Below are positions 10,921 through 24,048 of a stretch of 64,000 nt of DNA, piece after piece. Source of the stretch: Thauera sp. (GTDB lineage: Bacteria; Pseudomonadota; Gammaproteobacteria; Burkholderiales; Rhodocyclaceae); NCBI GenBank assembly GCA_024235615.1, contig JACKMB010000003.1, positions 372,001 to 436,000 of the forward strand, given 5' to 3'. The notes beneath the pieces were generated by a model. It saw only the letters and a program-made list of their open reading frames with translations, did no database searches and had not been told where the DNA came from. The first letter of the stretch is position 1. Each line of letters starts with the position of its first letter. The position numbers were made by a program, and so were the translations under genes.

Positions 10921-11274
10921 ATGAACAAGAAAGAAACTCGTCTTCGCCGTGCGCGCAAAACTCGCGCCAAGATTGCGGAGCTCAAGGCGGTTCGCCTGAC
11001 GGTGTTCCGGTCCAACTGCCACATCTACGCCCAGATCATCTCCGGTTGCGGTTCCCGCGTGCTCGCGGCGGCTTCCACCGTGGAGCCGGACGTGCGTGCC
11101 CAGGTCGCGAACGGCGGCAACAAGGCCGCCGCCGAAGCGGTCGGCAAGCTGATTGCCGAGCGTGCCAAGGCTGCCGGCGTCGAGCAGGTGTCCTTCGACC
11201 GCTCGGGCTTCCTGTATCACGGCCGCGTGAAGGCGCTGGCCGAGGCCGCCCGCGAAGGCGGTCTCAAGTTCTAA
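10921..11274 (+). CDS. rplR: 50S ribosomal protein L18
   Basis: 5S rRNA-binding protein. 117 residues, with the Arg-rich N-terminus ([15 protein letters not shown]) and the conserved C-terminal [23 protein letters not shown] segment split over residues 90-112. Confidence 0.98.
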   Translation: MNKKETRLRRARKTRAKIAELKAVRLTVFRSNCHIYAQIISGCGSRVLAAASTVEPDVRAQVANGGNKAAAEAVGKLIAERAKAAGVEQVSFDRSGFLYHGRVKALAEAAREGGLKF

Positions 11275-11286
11275 GCGAGGAATCGT

Positions 11287-11811
11287 ATGGCCAAGCAGCA
11301 AACCAAACGTGCGCAAGCCTCCGACGAGCGCGATGACGGCCTGAAGGAAAAAATGGTCGCGATCAATCGCGTGACCAAGGTCGTCAAGGGCGGTCGGATC
11401 CTCGGCTTCGCCGCGCTGACCGTGGTCGGCGACGGGGACGGCGCGATCGGCATGGGCAAGGGCAAGTCCCGCGAAGTGCCGGTGGCGGTGCAGAAGGCGA
11501 TGGACGAAGCGCGTCGCAAGATGCGCAAGGTCTCGCTCAAGAACGGCACCCTGCAGCACACCGTGATGGGCAAGCACGGCGCCGCCTCGGTGCTGATGCA
11601 GCCCGCTCCGGCCGGTACCGGCATCATCGCGGGCGGCCCGATGCGCGCCGTGTTCGAAGTCATGGGCGTGACCGACGTGATCTGCAAGTGCATCGGCTCC
11701 GCCAATCCGTACAACGTCGTCCGTGCCACGATCAACGGCCTGATGGCGATCAACACCCCGGCGGAGATCGCTGCCAAGCGCGGCAAGACCGTCGAAGAGA
11801 TCCTGGGGTAA
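11287..11811 (+). CDS. rpsE: 30S ribosomal protein S5
   Basis: Accuracy-determining protein of the small subunit. 174 residues; N-terminal double-stranded RNA-binding S5 domain ([16 protein letters not shown]) and the C-terminal domain ending EEILG. AGCGAGGA precedes the ATG. Confidence 0.98.
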   Translation: MAKQQTKRAQASDERDDGLKEKMVAINRVTKVVKGGRILGFAALTVVGDGDGAIGMGKGKSREVPVAVQKAMDEARRKMRKVSLKNGTLQHTVMGKHGAASVLMQPAPAGTGIIAGGPMRAVFEVMGVTDVICKCIGSANPYNVVRATINGLMAINTPAEIAAKRGKTVEEILG

Positions 11812-11814
11812 GAG

Positions 11815-11997
11815 ATGTCGGACAAGAAAATCAAGGTGACGCTCGTCAAGAGCGTGATCGGCACCAAGCAGTCCCACCGCGCCACCGTGCGCGGCCTCGG
11901 TCTGCGTCGGCTCAACCATTCGGTCGAGCTGGCGGATACCCCCGAGGTGCGCGGGATGATCAACAAGGTGTCCTACCTGGTCAAGTGCGAGGGTTGA
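11815..11997 (+). CDS. rpmD: 50S ribosomal protein L30
   Basis: Small large-subunit protein of 60 residues. Core [20 protein letters not shown] with L30 signature near [10 protein letters not shown]. Three bases after rpsE, one base before rplO. Confidence 0.97.
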   Translation: MSDKKIKVTLVKSVIGTKQSHRATVRGLGLRRLNHSVELADTPEVRGMINKVSYLVKCEG

Positions 11998-11998
11998 A

Positions 11999-12436
11999 AT
12001 GCGCCTGAATAGCATCAAGCCCGGTGAGGGTTCGAAGAAGGTCGCGCGCCGAGTCGGTCGTGGCATCGGCAGCGGCCTGGGCAAGACCTGCGGCCGCGGC
12101 CACAAGGGTCAGAAGTCCCGCGCCGGCGGCTTCCACAAGGTCGGTTTCGAGGGCGGCCAGATGCCGCTGCAGCGTCGCCTGCCGAAGCGCGGCTTCGTGT
12201 CGCTGACGCGCGCGCGCAACGTCGAGGTGCGCCTGTCCGAGCTCGACAAGCTGCCGGTGGATGAGGTTGATCTGCTGACGCTCAAGCAGGCCGGCGTGAT
12301 CGCCGCTGACGCGCTGTCGGCGAAGGTCGTGCTGTCCGGTTCGATCAGCCGCAAGCTTGTCCTGCGCGGCGTCGGTGCCACCCAGGGTGCGAAGGCGGCG
12401 ATCGAAGCCGCTGGCGGCTCCGTGGCGGCCGAGTAA
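11999..12436 (+). CDS. rplO: 50S ribosomal protein L15
   Basis: Late-assembly 50S protein. 145 residues, with the Gly/Arg-rich N-terminal extension ([20 protein letters not shown]) that threads into rRNA, and a globular C-terminal domain. The ATG almost abuts the rpmD stop; GAGGGTTG serves as ribosome-binding region. Confidence 0.98.
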   Translation: MRLNSIKPGEGSKKVARRVGRGIGSGLGKTCGRGHKGQKSRAGGFHKVGFEGGQMPLQRRLPKRGFVSLTRARNVEVRLSELDKLPVDEVDLLTLKQAGVIAADALSAKVVLSGSISRKLVLRGVGATQGAKAAIEAAGGSVAAE

Positions 12437-12451
12437 CAAAAGGATACGGTT

Positions 12452-13777
12452 GTGGCGAATCCTGCTGCCACGCTGGGAAGCCCCGGTCGGTTCGGCGATC
12501 TCAAGCGTCGCCTGCTGTTCCTGGTAGGCGCGCTGATCGTCTATCGCATCGGTGCGCACATCCCGGTTCCGGGAATCGACCCGCAGGGGCTGGCCGAGTT
12601 GTTCCAGTCCCAGCAGGGCGGCATCCTGGGCGTGTTCAACCTGTTTTCGGGCGGCGCCCTTTCGCGCTTCACGATCTTCGCGCTGGGCATCATGCCCTAT
12701 ATCTCCGCGTCCATCATCATGCAGTTGATGACCGTGGCGGTGCCCTCGCTGGAGGCGTTGAAGAAGGAAGGCGAGGCTGGAAGGCGCAAGATCACGCAGT
12801 ACACGCGATACGGCACGCTCGTGCTCGCGCTCGCCCAGTCCCTGGGCATCGCGATCGCGCTGGAAGGGCAGGCCGGGCTGGTTCTCGAGCCGGGGCTCAT
12901 GTTCCGCTTCGTGACCGTGGCGACGCTGGTGACCGGGACGATGTTCCTGATGTGGCTGGGTGAGCAGATCACCGAGCGCGGCATCGGCAACGGCATCTCG
13001 ATGATCATCTTCGCTGGCATCATCGCCGGGCTGCCGAGTGCGATCGGCGGGCTGTTCGAGCTGGTGCGTACGGGGGCCATGCATCCCTTCACCGCGCTCT
13101 TCATCTGCATCCTGGTGGTGCTGGTGACGGCCTTCGTGGTGTTCGTGGAGCGGGGCCAGCGCAAGATCCTGGTCAACTACGCGAAGCGCCAGGTCGGCAA
13201 CAAGGTGTACGGCGGGCAAAGCTCGCACCTGCCGCTGAAGCTGAACATGTCGGGCGTGATCCCGCCGATCTTCGCTTCGAGCATCATCCTGTTCCCGGCG
13301 ACGCTGGGGCAGTGGTTCGGCTCCTCCGAGGGCATGTACTGGTTGCGGGACATCGCATCCACGCTATCTCCGGGACAGCCGATCTACGTGATGCTCTATG
13401 CGGTGGCGATCGTGTTCTTCTGCTTCTTCTATACGGCGCTGGTGTTCAACGCCCGCGAAACTGCGGACAACCTGAAGAAGAGCGGGGCCTTCGTTCCCGG
13501 GATCCGTCCCGGCGACCAGACCGCGCGCTACATCGACAAGATTCTCATGCGGCTTACGCTGGCTGGGGCGATCTACATCACCCTCGTCTGCCTGCTGCCG
13601 GAGTTCCTGATCCTGAAGTGGAACGTCCCGTTCTATTTCGGCGGCACCTCGCTGCTGATCCTCGTGGTCGTCACGATGGACTTCATGGCCCAGGTCCAGG
13701 CGTTCGTGATGTCGCACCAGTACGAGAGTCTGCTGAAGAAGGCGAATTTCAAGGGGGCGGGTCTGCCCGGCAGGTGA
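12452..13777 (+). CDS. secY: Protein translocase channel subunit SecY
   Basis: Central pore of the Sec translocon in the inner membrane, partner of SecE and SecG. 441 residues with about ten membrane segments. Recognisable are the TM1/plug region ([20 protein letters not shown]), the cytosolic loops with [11 protein letters not shown]-like sequence ([20 protein letters not shown]) and the C-terminal motif [13 protein letters not shown]. The start is GTG at 12452 behind AAAGGA. Position between rplO and infA is standard. Confidence 0.98.
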   Translation: MANPAATLGSPGRFGDLKRRLLFLVGALIVYRIGAHIPVPGIDPQGLAELFQSQQGGILGVFNLFSGGALSRFTIFALGIMPYISASIIMQLMTVAVPSLEALKKEGEAGRRKITQYTRYGTLVLALAQSLGIAIALEGQAGLVLEPGLMFRFVTVATLVTGTMFLMWLGEQITERGIGNGISMIIFAGIIAGLPSAIGGLFELVRTGAMHPFTALFICILVVLVTAFVVFVERGQRKILVNYAKRQVGNKVYGGQSSHLPLKLNMSGVIPPIFASSIILFPATLGQWFGSSEGMYWLRDIASTLSPGQPIYVMLYAVAIVFFCFFYTALVFNARETADNLKKSGAFVPGIRPGDQTARYIDKILMRLTLAGAIYITLVCLLPEFLILKWNVPFYFGGTSLLILVVVTMDFMAQVQAFVMSHQYESLLKKANFKGAGLPGR

Positions 13778-13781
13778 GCGC

Positions 13782-14000
13782 ATGGCGAAGGAAGATGTCA
13801 TCGAGATGCAAGGTGAGGTCACCGAGAACCTTCCCAACGCAACGTTCCGCGTCAGGCTAGAAAACGGTCACATGGTCCTTGGACACATCTCCGGAAAGAT
13901 GCGGATGCACTACATCCGCATCCTTCCCGGTGACAAGGTGACCGTACAGCTCACCCCCTACGACCTGACCAAGGGCCGGATCGTTTTCCGGACCAAGTGA
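13782..14000 (+). CDS. infA: Translation initiation factor IF-1
   Basis: OB-fold factor that binds the A site of the 30S subunit during initiation. 72 residues, [13 protein letters not shown], ending KGRIVFRTK. Placed between secY and rpmJ, as in many betaproteobacteria. Confidence 0.98.
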   Translation: MAKEDVIEMQGEVTENLPNATFRVRLENGHMVLGHISGKMRMHYIRILPGDKVTVQLTPYDLTKGRIVFRTK

Positions 14001-14025
14001 AAGTTAAAGAAACAGGAGCAAGACC

Positions 14026-14139
14026 ATGAGAGTCCAGGCCTCAGTCAAGCGGCTCTGCCGCAACTGCAAGATCATCCGCCGCAAGGGTGTGGTTCGCGTC
14101 ATTTGCAGCGATCCGCGGCACAAGCAACGCCAGGGTTGA
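14026..14139 (+). CDS. rpmJ: 50S ribosomal protein L36, zinc-binding form
   Basis: Tiny 37-residue 50S protein starting [15 protein letters not shown]. Zinc ligands Cys11, Cys14, Cys27 and His32 are all present, so this is the C+ form; no C- paralogue is seen. AACAGGAGC precedes the ATG. Its TGA overlaps the -35 box of the rpsM promoter. Confidence 0.96.
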   Translation: MRVQASVKRLCRNCKIIRRKGVVRVICSDPRHKQRQG

Positions 14140-14164
14140 TCTACTCAACCGCAGGCATTAGAAT
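14136..14164 (+). promoter_or_regulatory. Sigma-70-like promoter of the rpsM-led alpha unit
   Basis: TTGATC (14136-14141), a 17-bp spacer and TAGAAT (14159-14164), 28 bp before the rpsM ATG. The -35 overlaps the rpmJ stop codon. It would allow rpsM-rpsK-rpsD-rpoA-rplQ to be initiated separately from the spc genes. Confidence 0.6.
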
Positions 14165-14192
14165 TTAACGTTTTTCGTTTCGGGGTATACGG

Positions 14193-14555
14193 ATGGCCCG
14201 TATTGCTGGGGTAAACATTCCCAATCACAAGCATGCCGAGATCGCGCTGACCGCCATCTATGGGATCGGCCGTTCGCGTGCTCAGAAGATTTGCGACGCT
14301 GCCGGCATCGTTCGCTCGGTGAAGATCAAGGATCTCACCGAGACCGACATGGAGAAGCTGCGTGACGAAGTCGCGCGCTTCGTGGTCGAAGGCGACCTGC
14401 GTCGTGAAGTCACGATGAACATCAAGCGACTGATGGACCTGGGCTGCTATCGCGGCGTCCGTCATCGTCGCGGCCTGCCGCTTCGCGGTCAGCGCACCCG
14501 CACCAATGCGCGTACCCGCAAGGGCCCGCGCAAGCCGATCGCCGGCAAGAAGTAA
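14193..14555 (+). CDS. rpsM: 30S ribosomal protein S13
   Basis: Head protein contacting the P-site tRNA and forming intersubunit bridges. 120 residues, [20 protein letters not shown], with the C-terminal signature [20 protein letters not shown] split over residues 94-113. Confidence 0.98.
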   Translation: MARIAGVNIPNHKHAEIALTAIYGIGRSRAQKICDAAGIVRSVKIKDLTETDMEKLRDEVARFVVEGDLRREVTMNIKRLMDLGCYRGVRHRRGLPLRGQRTRTNARTRKGPRKPIAGKK

Positions 14556-14567
14556 TAGGATCCGATA

Positions 14568-14957
14568 ATGGCTAAGACTGGAACCAAGGTTCGCAAGAAG
14601 GTCAAGAAGAACGTCGCGGAAGGCATTGCGCACGTTCACGCGAGCTTCAACAACACCATCATCACCATCACCGACCGCCAGGGCAATGCCCTGTCGTGGG
14701 CGACTTCGGGCGGCGCCGGCTTCAAGGGTTCGCGCAAGAGCACCCCGTTCGCTGCGCAGGTCGCGGCCGAGGCGGCCGGCAAGGTGGCGCAGGAATGCGG
14801 CATCAAGAACCTCGAGGTTCGCATCAAGGGCCCCGGCCCGGGTCGCGAGTCCTCGGTTCGTGCGCTCAACGCGCTGGGGATCAAGATTTCCAGCATCACG
14901 GACATCACCCCCATTCCGCACAACGGCTGCCGTCCGCCGAAAAAGCGCCGTATCTGA
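14568..14957 (+). CDS. rpsK: 30S ribosomal protein S11
   Basis: Platform protein near the mRNA exit. 129 residues with [19 protein letters not shown] and the C-terminal [18 protein letters not shown]. Twelve bases after rpsM. Confidence 0.98.
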   Translation: MAKTGTKVRKKVKKNVAEGIAHVHASFNNTIITITDRQGNALSWATSGGAGFKGSRKSTPFAAQVAAEAAGKVAQECGIKNLEVRIKGPGPGRESSVRALNALGIKISSITDITPIPHNGCRPPKKRRI

Positions 14958-14971
14958 CAAGGAGTTGATAA

Positions 14972-15601
14972 GTGGCTCGTAATCTCGATCCCAAGTGCCG
15001 TCAGTGCCGTCGCGAAGGCGAAAAGCTGTTTCTGAAGGGCGAAAAGTGCTTCACCGACAAGTGCTCCATCGAGCGCCGCGCCTACGCGCCTGGCCAGCAC
15101 GGCCAGCGCTCCGGCCAGCGCCTGTCGGGCTATGGCGTTCAGCTGCGTGAAAAGCAGAAGATCCGCCGCATCTACGGCGTGCTCGAGCGCCAGTTCCGCA
15201 AGGTGTATGCCGAAGCCGACCGCCGTCGCGGTCAGACCGGCGAAAACCTGCTCCAGTTGCTGGAAGGCCGCCTGGACGCCGTCGCCTATCGCATGGGCTT
15301 CGGTGCTTCGCGTGCCGAGGCGCGCCAGGTCGTGCGTCACAACGGCGTGCTGGTCAATGGCAAGCGCGTCAACATTCCGTCGTATGTGGTTCGTCCGGGC
15401 GACGTGGTGGAGCTGACCGAGCGTGCGCGTGGTCACCTGCGCGTCAAGGCAGCCCTCGAGGCCGCCGAATCGCGTGGCTTCCCCGAGTGGCTCGAGGTGG
15501 ACGCCAAGGCCGGCAAGGGCACCTTCAAGGCCTATCCGGTGCGCAGCGAGCTGCCCCCGACGATCAACGAAGGCCTGGTCGTGGAACTGTACTCCCGCTG
15601 A
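14972..15601 (+). CDS. rpsD: 30S ribosomal protein S4, zinc-binding form
   Basis: Primary 16S rRNA-binding protein of the mRNA entry site; in E. coli it represses the alpha operon. GTG start at 14972 behind AAGGAG. 209 residues. Cys9, Cys12, Cys26 and Cys31 form the N-terminal zinc site missing from E. coli S4. The S4 RNA-binding domain ([19 protein letters not shown]) follows at about residues 99-117. Confidence 0.98.
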   Translation: MARNLDPKCRQCRREGEKLFLKGEKCFTDKCSIERRAYAPGQHGQRSGQRLSGYGVQLREKQKIRRIYGVLERQFRKVYAEADRRRGQTGENLLQLLEGRLDAVAYRMGFGASRAEARQVVRHNGVLVNGKRVNIPSYVVRPGDVVELTERARGHLRVKAALEAAESRGFPEWLEVDAKAGKGTFKAYPVRSELPPTINEGLVVELYSR

Positions 15602-15640
15602 GCGGGGGGCTGATCCTCTTCTAGTTCCGAGGAAATGCTG

Positions 15641-16621
15641 ATGCAAAGCAATGCACTGCTGAAACCGCGCATCATCGACGTCCAGAGCACCTCGCCCGTT
15701 CAGGCGCGGGTGACGATGGAGCCGTTCGAGCGCGGTTTTGGTCACACGCTGGGGAATGCGCTTCGGCGCATCCTCCTGTCGTCGCTTCCCGGCCACGCGC
15801 CGACCGAAGTGACGATCGAAGGGGTGCTTCACGAGTACTCCACGCTCGACGGCGTCCGCGAGGACATCGTCGATCTGCTGCTCAACCTGAAGGGCGTGGT
15901 GTTCAAGCTCAACGGGCGCAGCGAGGTCACCGTTCGTCTCGCCAAGGCCGGCGAAGGCGTGGTGACCGCGGCCGACATCGAGGTCGGTCACGACGTCGAG
16001 ATCATCAATCCCGACCATGTGATCGCCCACCTCGCGCCGGGCGGCAAGCTCGACATGCAGATCAAGGTCGAGGAAGGGCGCGGCTACGTGCCGGGCAATT
16101 CCCGTCCCGAGAATGGTGAGAGCAAGTCGATCGGTCGCATCGTGCTCGATGCCTCCTTCGGTCCCGTGCGCCGCGTCAGCTACCTCGTCGAGAGCGCCCG
16201 CGTCGAGCAGCGCACCGACCTGGACCGTCTGATCATCGATATCGAGACCAACGGCGCTGTGGATCCCGAAGAGGCGATCCGCTACGCGGCTCGCGTGCTG
16301 ATGGACCAGCTGTCCGTCTTCGCCGATCTCGAAGGCACCGCGCCGGAGCGGGTCGAGACCGCCTCGCCGACCATCGACCCGGTGCTGCTGCGTCCGGTGG
16401 ACGATCTGGAGCTCACGGTGCGTTCGGCCAATTGCCTGAAGGCCGAGAACATCTATTACATCGGTGACCTGATCCAGCGCACCGAGACCGAGTTGCTGAA
16501 GACCCCGAACCTGGGCCGCAAGTCGCTCAATGAGATCAAGGAAGTGTTGGCCTCCCGCGGGCTGACGCTTGGCATGAAACTGGAAAACTGGCCGCCGGCC
16601 GGGCTTGAAAAGCTCGGTTGA
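15641..16621 (+). CDS. rpoA: RNA polymerase alpha subunit
   Basis: Alpha subunit that starts core polymerase assembly and contacts UP elements and activators. ATG at 15641 ([15 protein letters not shown]) lies 7 bases after GAGGA and gives 326 residues; the in-frame ATG at 15635 is only one base from that site. N-terminal domain signature [20 protein letters not shown] and C-terminal domain ([20 protein letters not shown], then [21 protein letters not shown]) are complete. Confidence 0.98.
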   Translation: MQSNALLKPRIIDVQSTSPVQARVTMEPFERGFGHTLGNALRRILLSSLPGHAPTEVTIEGVLHEYSTLDGVREDIVDLLLNLKGVVFKLNGRSEVTVRLAKAGEGVVTAADIEVGHDVEIINPDHVIAHLAPGGKLDMQIKVEEGRGYVPGNSRPENGESKSIGRIVLDASFGPVRRVSYLVESARVEQRTDLDRLIIDIETNGAVDPEEAIRYAARVLMDQLSVFADLEGTAPERVETASPTIDPVLLRPVDDLELTVRSANCLKAENIYYIGDLIQRTETELLKTPNLGRKSLNEIKEVLASRGLTLGMKLENWPPAGLEKLG

Positions 16622-16646
16622 ATCGCCGGGCAAGTGAGGAATTGAA

Positions 16647-17045
16647 ATGCGTCACCGTAACGGTCTTCGCAAGCTGAATCGTACCAGCAGCCACCGCCAG
16701 GCGATGTTCCGCAACATGGCCAACTCGCTGCTGCAACACGAAGTCATCAAGACGACCCTGCCGAAGGCGAAGGAACTTCGCCGCGTGGTCGAGCCGATGA
16801 TCACCCTGGGCAAGAAGCCCAGCGTCGCCAACCGTCGCCTGGCCTTCAACCGCCTGCGCGATCGCGACATGGTCGTCAAGCTCTTCGACGAGTTGGGGCC
16901 GCGCTACGCCACCCGCAACGGCGGCTACCTGCGCATCCTGAAGTGCGGTTTCCGCGACGGCGACAACGCGCCGATGGCCTACGTCGAGCTGCTCGACCGT
17001 CCGGACGTCGAGGCGGTGGAAGTCGAGGAAGCCGAGGCCGCGTAA
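16647..17045 (+). CDS. rplQ: 50S ribosomal protein L17
   Basis: Tunnel-exit-side 50S protein. 132 residues, [20 protein letters not shown], with an acidic C-terminal extension. Last gene of the superoperon, directly before a strong terminator. Confidence 0.98.
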   Translation: MRHRNGLRKLNRTSSHRQAMFRNMANSLLQHEVIKTTLPKAKELRRVVEPMITLGKKPSVANRRLAFNRLRDRDMVVKLFDELGPRYATRNGGYLRILKCGFRDGDNAPMAYVELLDRPDVEAVEVEEAEAA

Positions 17046-17066
17046 ATAGCGCGACTCGCACGAAAG

Positions 17067-17091
17067 ACCGGGCTTATGCCCGGTTTTTTTT
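17067..17091 (+). terminator. Intrinsic terminator of the ribosomal superoperon
   Basis: Stem ACCGGGC (17067-17073), loop TTAT, stem GCCCGGT (17078-17084), followed by a run of eight T (17084-17091). It begins 21 bases after the rplQ stop and is the clearest rho-independent terminator in the window. Confidence 0.93.
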
Positions 17092-17155
17092 CGTACGTGC
17101 GTGCTAGCGTCGAGCGTATCGCGCGCAAGGGCGCACAGGACAGGAGGATGGAAGG

Positions 17156-18178
17156 ATGGCAGTGACTCTGGTGACCGGCGGTGCGGGCTACATCGGCTCG
17201 CACACCTGCGTCGAGCTTCTCGGCGCCGGGCAGGACGTGGTGGTGGTGGATGACCTCTCCAACGCATCCTACGAGGCCGTACGTCGGATCGAGGAACTCG
17301 GTGGCAAGCGCCTTGCGGCCTTCGTCGAGGGCGATGTGCGCGACGGCGCGGTGCTCGCGCGCATCTTTGCCGAACACGAGGTGGCGGCGGTGATTCATTT
17401 TGCCGCCAAGAAGGCGGTGGGCGAGTCGGTGTCGCAGCCGCTGGCCTACTACGACAACAACCTGCAGGGACTGCTGTCGGTGCTGCAGGCCATGGATGCG
17501 GCCGGATGCCGGCGCATGGTGTTCAGCTCCTCGGCGACGGTGTACGGCGATCCGGCGTCGGTGCCGATCCGCGAGGACTTCCCGACCACGGCGACCAATC
17601 CCTATGGCTGGACCAAGCTCATGGGCGAGCAGATCCTGCGCGACCTTGCGGCTTCGGACGCGCGCTGGAACGTGGTGCTGCTGCGCTACTTCAACCCGGT
17701 GGGCGCGCACGCCAGCGGCCGTATCGGCGAGGATCCCGACGGCCTGCCCAACAACCTGATGCCCTTCGTCAGCCAGGTTGCGGTGGGCCGGCTGCCGCGC
17801 CTGCGCGTGTTCGGCGACGACTACCCGACGCCGGACGGCACCGGGGTGCGCGACTACATCCACGTGGTGGATCTCGCGCTCGGTCACCTGCGCGCGCTCG
17901 AGCGCATCGGCGAGCTGCCCGGCGTGACCACGCTCAACCTCGGCACGGGGCGTGGCTACAGCGTGCTGGAGATGGTGCGCGCCTTCGAGGCGGCGAGCGG
18001 CCGGCCGGTGCCCTTCGACATCGTCGCGCGCAGGCCGGGCGACATCGCAGCGTGCTGGGCCGACCCGGCGCACGCCGAGCGGGTGCTGGGGTGGCGGGCG
18101 CAGCGCGACTTGCAGGCGATGTGCGAGGATGCGTGGCGGTGGCAGAGCGGCAACCCGCGGGGCTACGCAAGCGCTTGA
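17156..18178 (+). CDS. galE: UDP-glucose 4-epimerase
   Basis: Interconverts UDP-glucose and UDP-galactose with tightly bound NAD, supplying precursors for lipopolysaccharide and exopolysaccharide. 340 residues of the extended short-chain dehydrogenase family: TGGAGYIGSHT at 6-16 binds NAD, and YGWTK provides the YxxxK catalytic pair, with FSSSATVYG before it. AGGAGG lies 8 bases upstream of the ATG. It is a single gene between the ribosomal terminator and convergent uvrA. The nearest sugar-polymer locus is the exosortase cluster 33 kb away. Confidence 0.93.
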   Translation: MAVTLVTGGAGYIGSHTCVELLGAGQDVVVVDDLSNASYEAVRRIEELGGKRLAAFVEGDVRDGAVLARIFAEHEVAAVIHFAAKKAVGESVSQPLAYYDNNLQGLLSVLQAMDAAGCRRMVFSSSATVYGDPASVPIREDFPTTATNPYGWTKLMGEQILRDLAASDARWNVVLLRYFNPVGAHASGRIGEDPDGLPNNLMPFVSQVAVGRLPRLRVFGDDYPTPDGTGVRDYIHVVDLALGHLRALERIGELPGVTTLNLGTGRGYSVLEMVRAFEAASGRPVPFDIVARRPGDIAACWADPAHAERVLGWRAQRDLQAMCEDAWRWQSGNPRGYASA

Positions 18179-18248
18179 GCCGCACGCCCGGGGTTGGGAG
18201 CGCCGGCGCCGGGGTGGGCGCCGGTCGGCGGCCCGCCTGCCTTGGGCC

Positions 18249-21071
<2,823 letters not shown>

Positions 21072-21186
21072 GGCTGGATCGGGGGTGAAAACGAGCTCCC
21101 CAATATACGCCGGGAAGCCGGTGTGAAGCCAAGGCGGTCCGCGCAGATGGTAGAATCACGGTCTTTCTCGAAGCCGGTTCTCCCGT

Positions 21187-22392
21187 ATGTCCGTTCCCGC
21201 ACGCGACGCCATGACGCGCGAAGAACGCCGCGCCGGCATGGGCCTGGCGGCGATCTTCGCGCTGCGCATGCTCGGCCTGTTCCTGATCCTGCCGGTGTTC
21301 GCGGTGCACGCCGCGACCATTCCCGGAGGCGACGACCTCACCCTCGTGGGCCTGGCGATCGGTGCCTATGGCCTGACCCAGGCCTGCCTGCAGATCGCCT
21401 ACGGCGCCGCCTCCGACCGCTTCGGCCGCAAGCCGGTGATCGTCTTCGGCCTCGTGCTGTTCGTGCTCGGCAGCGTGGTCGCGGCGATGGCCGACGGCAT
21501 CCACATGATCATCGTCGGCCGTGTGCTGCAGGGCGCCGGGGCGATCTCCGCCGCGGTCACCGCGCTCGCCGCCGACCTCACCCGCGACCAGCACCGCACC
21601 AAGGTCATGGCGATGATCGGCTCCTCGATCGGCCTCGTGTTCGCGCTCTCGATGGTCGCGGCGCCGTTGCTCTACGCCGCGGTCGGCATGGACGGCATCT
21701 TCTGGCTCACGGCCGTGCTTGCCGCCGGCGCGATCGGCGTGCTGCTGTGGGCGGTGCCGGTGGCCCCGCCGGTGCCGCGCGCCACCGGCCGGCTGATCGA
21801 CGTGCTGCGCGACGGCCAGCTCATGCGGCTCAACTTCGGCGTGTTCGCGCTCCACCTCATCCAGACCACGATGTGGGTGATGGTGCCCTCGGCCCTGGTC
21901 GCCGGCGGCGGCCTGCCGATGCCCGAGCACTGGAAGGTCTACCTGCCGGCGGTGTTGCTGTCCTTCGTCGTCATGGTGCCGGCGGTCATCGTCGCCGAGC
22001 GCCGCGACAAGCTCAAGCCGGTGTTCAACGCCGCCATCGTGCTGCTCGCGCTCGTGCAGATCGGGCTGTGGCTTTTCGGTGACGGGTTGATACCATTGGC
22101 ATTGTTGCTGACGCTCTTCTTCGTCGCCTTCAACGTGCTCGAGGCCACCCAGCCGTCGTGGATCTCGCGTATCGCGCCGCCCGGTTCCAAGGGCACGGCG
22201 CTCGGCGTTTACAACACCCTGCAGTCGATCGGCCTGTTCCTCGGCGGCGTGCTCGGCGGCTGGCTGGGCCAGACCTTCGGCCCCGCCGCGGTGAGCCTGT
22301 CGTGTGCGGCGCTGGCGCTGCTCTGGCTCGCGCTGGCGAGCACGATGAATCCCCCGCCGCTACGCGCGGCACCGGCTGGCGCGCCGCGCTGA
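21187..22392 (+). CDS. Major facilitator superfamily transporter, YajR-like
   Basis: Inner-membrane secondary transporter, 401 residues with about 12 membrane segments. Motif A follows TM2 as GAASDRFGRKPVI, and a motif C-like glycine-rich TM5 is present, so a proton-coupled drug/metabolite exporter is likely. It resembles the membrane part of E. coli YajR but lacks that protein's C-terminal cytosolic domain. The substrate cannot be told. A TAGAAT -10-like box lies at 21151-21156. Divergent from uvrA, followed by ssb after 69 bp, an arrangement common in betaproteobacteria. Confidence 0.85.
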   Translation: MSVPARDAMTREERRAGMGLAAIFALRMLGLFLILPVFAVHAATIPGGDDLTLVGLAIGAYGLTQACLQIAYGAASDRFGRKPVIVFGLVLFVLGSVVAAMADGIHMIIVGRVLQGAGAISAAVTALAADLTRDQHRTKVMAMIGSSIGLVFALSMVAAPLLYAAVGMDGIFWLTAVLAAGAIGVLLWAVPVAPPVPRATGRLIDVLRDGQLMRLNFGVFALHLIQTTMWVMVPSALVAGGGLPMPEHWKVYLPAVLLSFVVMVPAVIVAERRDKLKPVFNAAIVLLALVQIGLWLFGDGLIPLALLLTLFFVAFNVLEATQPSWISRIAPPGSKGTALGVYNTLQSIGLFLGGVLGGWLGQTFGPAAVSLSCAALALLWLALASTMNPPPLRAAPAGAPR

Positions 22393-22461
22393 GCCGGGCT
22401 TCACCACACTTACCGCCGGCGCGCACGACGCGGCCGGCGACCGCATGCAAAGGAGATCCGG

Positions 22462-22962
22462 ATGGCATCCGTCAATAAAGTGATCCTGATCGGCAACCTC
22501 GGCGCCGATCCGGAAAGCCGCTTCGCCCCTTCCGGCGATGCGATCTGCAACATCCGCCTGGCCACCACCGAGACCTGGCGCGACAAGAACACCGGCGAGC
22601 GCCGCGAGGCCACGGAATGGCACCGCGTCGCCTTCTTCGGCAAGCTCGCCGAGATCGCCGGCCAGTACCTGCGCAAGGGCAGCCAGGTGTACATCGAGGG
22701 CAGCCTGCGCACGCGCAAGTGGCAGGACCAGAGCGGCCAGGACCGCTACACCACCGAGATCCGCGCCGACGAGATGAAGATGCTCGGCCGCCGCGAGGGC
22801 GGCGATGCGCCGATGCGCGGCGGCGAGGGCGGCTGGGATGCGGGCGGCCAGTCCGCCCCGGCGCGCCAGCCCGCGGCCCCGGCGCAGCGTCCGCAGCCGC
22901 AGTCGGCGCCGCCGCAGCAGTCTGGCGGCTTCGGCGACTTCGACGACGACATTCCGTTCTGA
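22462..22962 (+). CDS. ssb: Single-stranded DNA-binding protein
   Basis: Coats single-stranded DNA in replication and repair and recruits partners by its C-terminal tip. 166 residues: OB fold at about 1-110 ([18 protein letters not shown]), then a Gly/Ala/Pro/Gln-rich linker and the acidic tip DDDIPF. AAAGGAGAT precedes the ATG. Located beside uvrA and the MFS gene. Confidence 0.97.
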   Translation: MASVNKVILIGNLGADPESRFAPSGDAICNIRLATTETWRDKNTGERREATEWHRVAFFGKLAEIAGQYLRKGSQVYIEGSLRTRKWQDQSGQDRYTTEIRADEMKMLGRREGGDAPMRGGEGGWDAGGQSAPARQPAAPAQRPQPQSAPPQQSGGFGDFDDDIPF

Positions 22963-23078
22963 AGAAGCCCGGGAGCGCCCGCAGCGCTCCGCGGACTGCC
23001 GGGCGGGCGACGCGACGCGTACGCTCGCCCGTTTCACATCGACAGGCCTGGCAGCGAACCGGCCATCGGGGAGGAACA

Positions 23079-24041
23079 ATGAAGGACCTGATCCACTACG
23101 GCGACGGCGTGCATGCGATCGACTCCGGCTACGGCCGCCCGCAGCTCGCCGCCATCCACGTGATCGTGCAGGACGGGCGCGCCGCCGTCGTCGATACCGC
23201 GAGCAATGCCTCGGTGCCGCGCATCCTCGGCGCGCTCGCCGCGCTCGGCATCGCCCCCGAGGCGGTGGACTGGGTGTTGCTGACCCACATCCACCTCGAC
23301 CATGCCGGGGGCGCCGGCAGCCTGATGTGCGCGCTGCCGCAGGCGAAGCTGCTCGTGCATCCGCGCGGCCTGCGCCACATGATCGACCCGAGCAAGCTTT
23401 GGGAGGCCACCTGCGCGGTGTACGGTCCCGAGCGCGCGTTCGACCTCTACGGCCAGCTCGTGCCGGTGCCGGCCGAACGCATCGTGCCGGCCACCGACGG
23501 CCTCGAGATCCATCTGGGTAGCCGCATGCTGCGGGTGTTGGACACCCCCGGCCATGCCCGCCACCACATCTGCATCTGGGACTCGGTCGCGCGCGCCTTC
23601 TTCACCGGCGACACCTTCGGGCTGTCGTATCGAGAGCTCGACGTCGACGGCCGCGCCTTCGTGGTGCCGACCACAACGCCGACGCAGTTCGACCCCGAGG
23701 GCATGCACGCCTCGATCGACCGCATGCTGGCGATGCGACCGCAGGCGATGTACCTCACGCACTACAGCCGCGTGGTCGACGTCGACCGCCTCGGCGCCGA
23801 CCTGCACCGCCTGATCGACACCATGCTGGCAGTGGCCGAGGCCGCTCGCGGCGACGGCGCCGCCCGCCACGTCGAGATCGTTGCCGGCCTGGAGCAGATC
23901 TTCCGTGAGGAGGCCGCGCGCCAGAACTGGGCGCTCGGCGAGGACGAGACGCTGGAACTGCTGCGCATGGACCTCGAGCTCAACGCTCAGGGCCTCGGCG
24001 TGTGGCTGGACAGCCGCCAGACCAGCGCCGCCGGTGCCTGA
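23079..24041 (+). CDS. Metallo-beta-lactamase-fold hydrolase
   Basis: Soluble 320-residue protein of the glyoxalase II/metallo-beta-lactamase superfamily. The binuclear metal motif HIHLDH is at residues 70-75, and DTPGHARHH and FTGDTFG supply further ligands. About 100 C-terminal residues after the core are helical. Substrate unknown: thioesters, lactones or phosphodiesters are all possible. The chosen ATG has GGGGAGG upstream; the frame extends further back but that part overlaps ssb. tcdA starts 7 bases after its stop, suggesting co-transcription. Confidence 0.85.
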   Translation: MKDLIHYGDGVHAIDSGYGRPQLAAIHVIVQDGRAAVVDTASNASVPRILGALAALGIAPEAVDWVLLTHIHLDHAGGAGSLMCALPQAKLLVHPRGLRHMIDPSKLWEATCAVYGPERAFDLYGQLVPVPAERIVPATDGLEIHLGSRMLRVLDTPGHARHHICIWDSVARAFFTGDTFGLSYRELDVDGRAFVVPTTTPTQFDPEGMHASIDRMLAMRPQAMYLTHYSRVVDVDRLGADLHRLIDTMLAVAEAARGDGAARHVEIVAGLEQIFREEAARQNWALGEDETLELLRMDLELNAQGLGVWLDSRQTSAAGA

Positions 24042-24048
24042 TTCCGCG

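Noticed and set aside
21072-21186. Possible LexA box before uvrA
   Set aside because: No CTGT-N8-ACAG-like sequence in the divergent gap.
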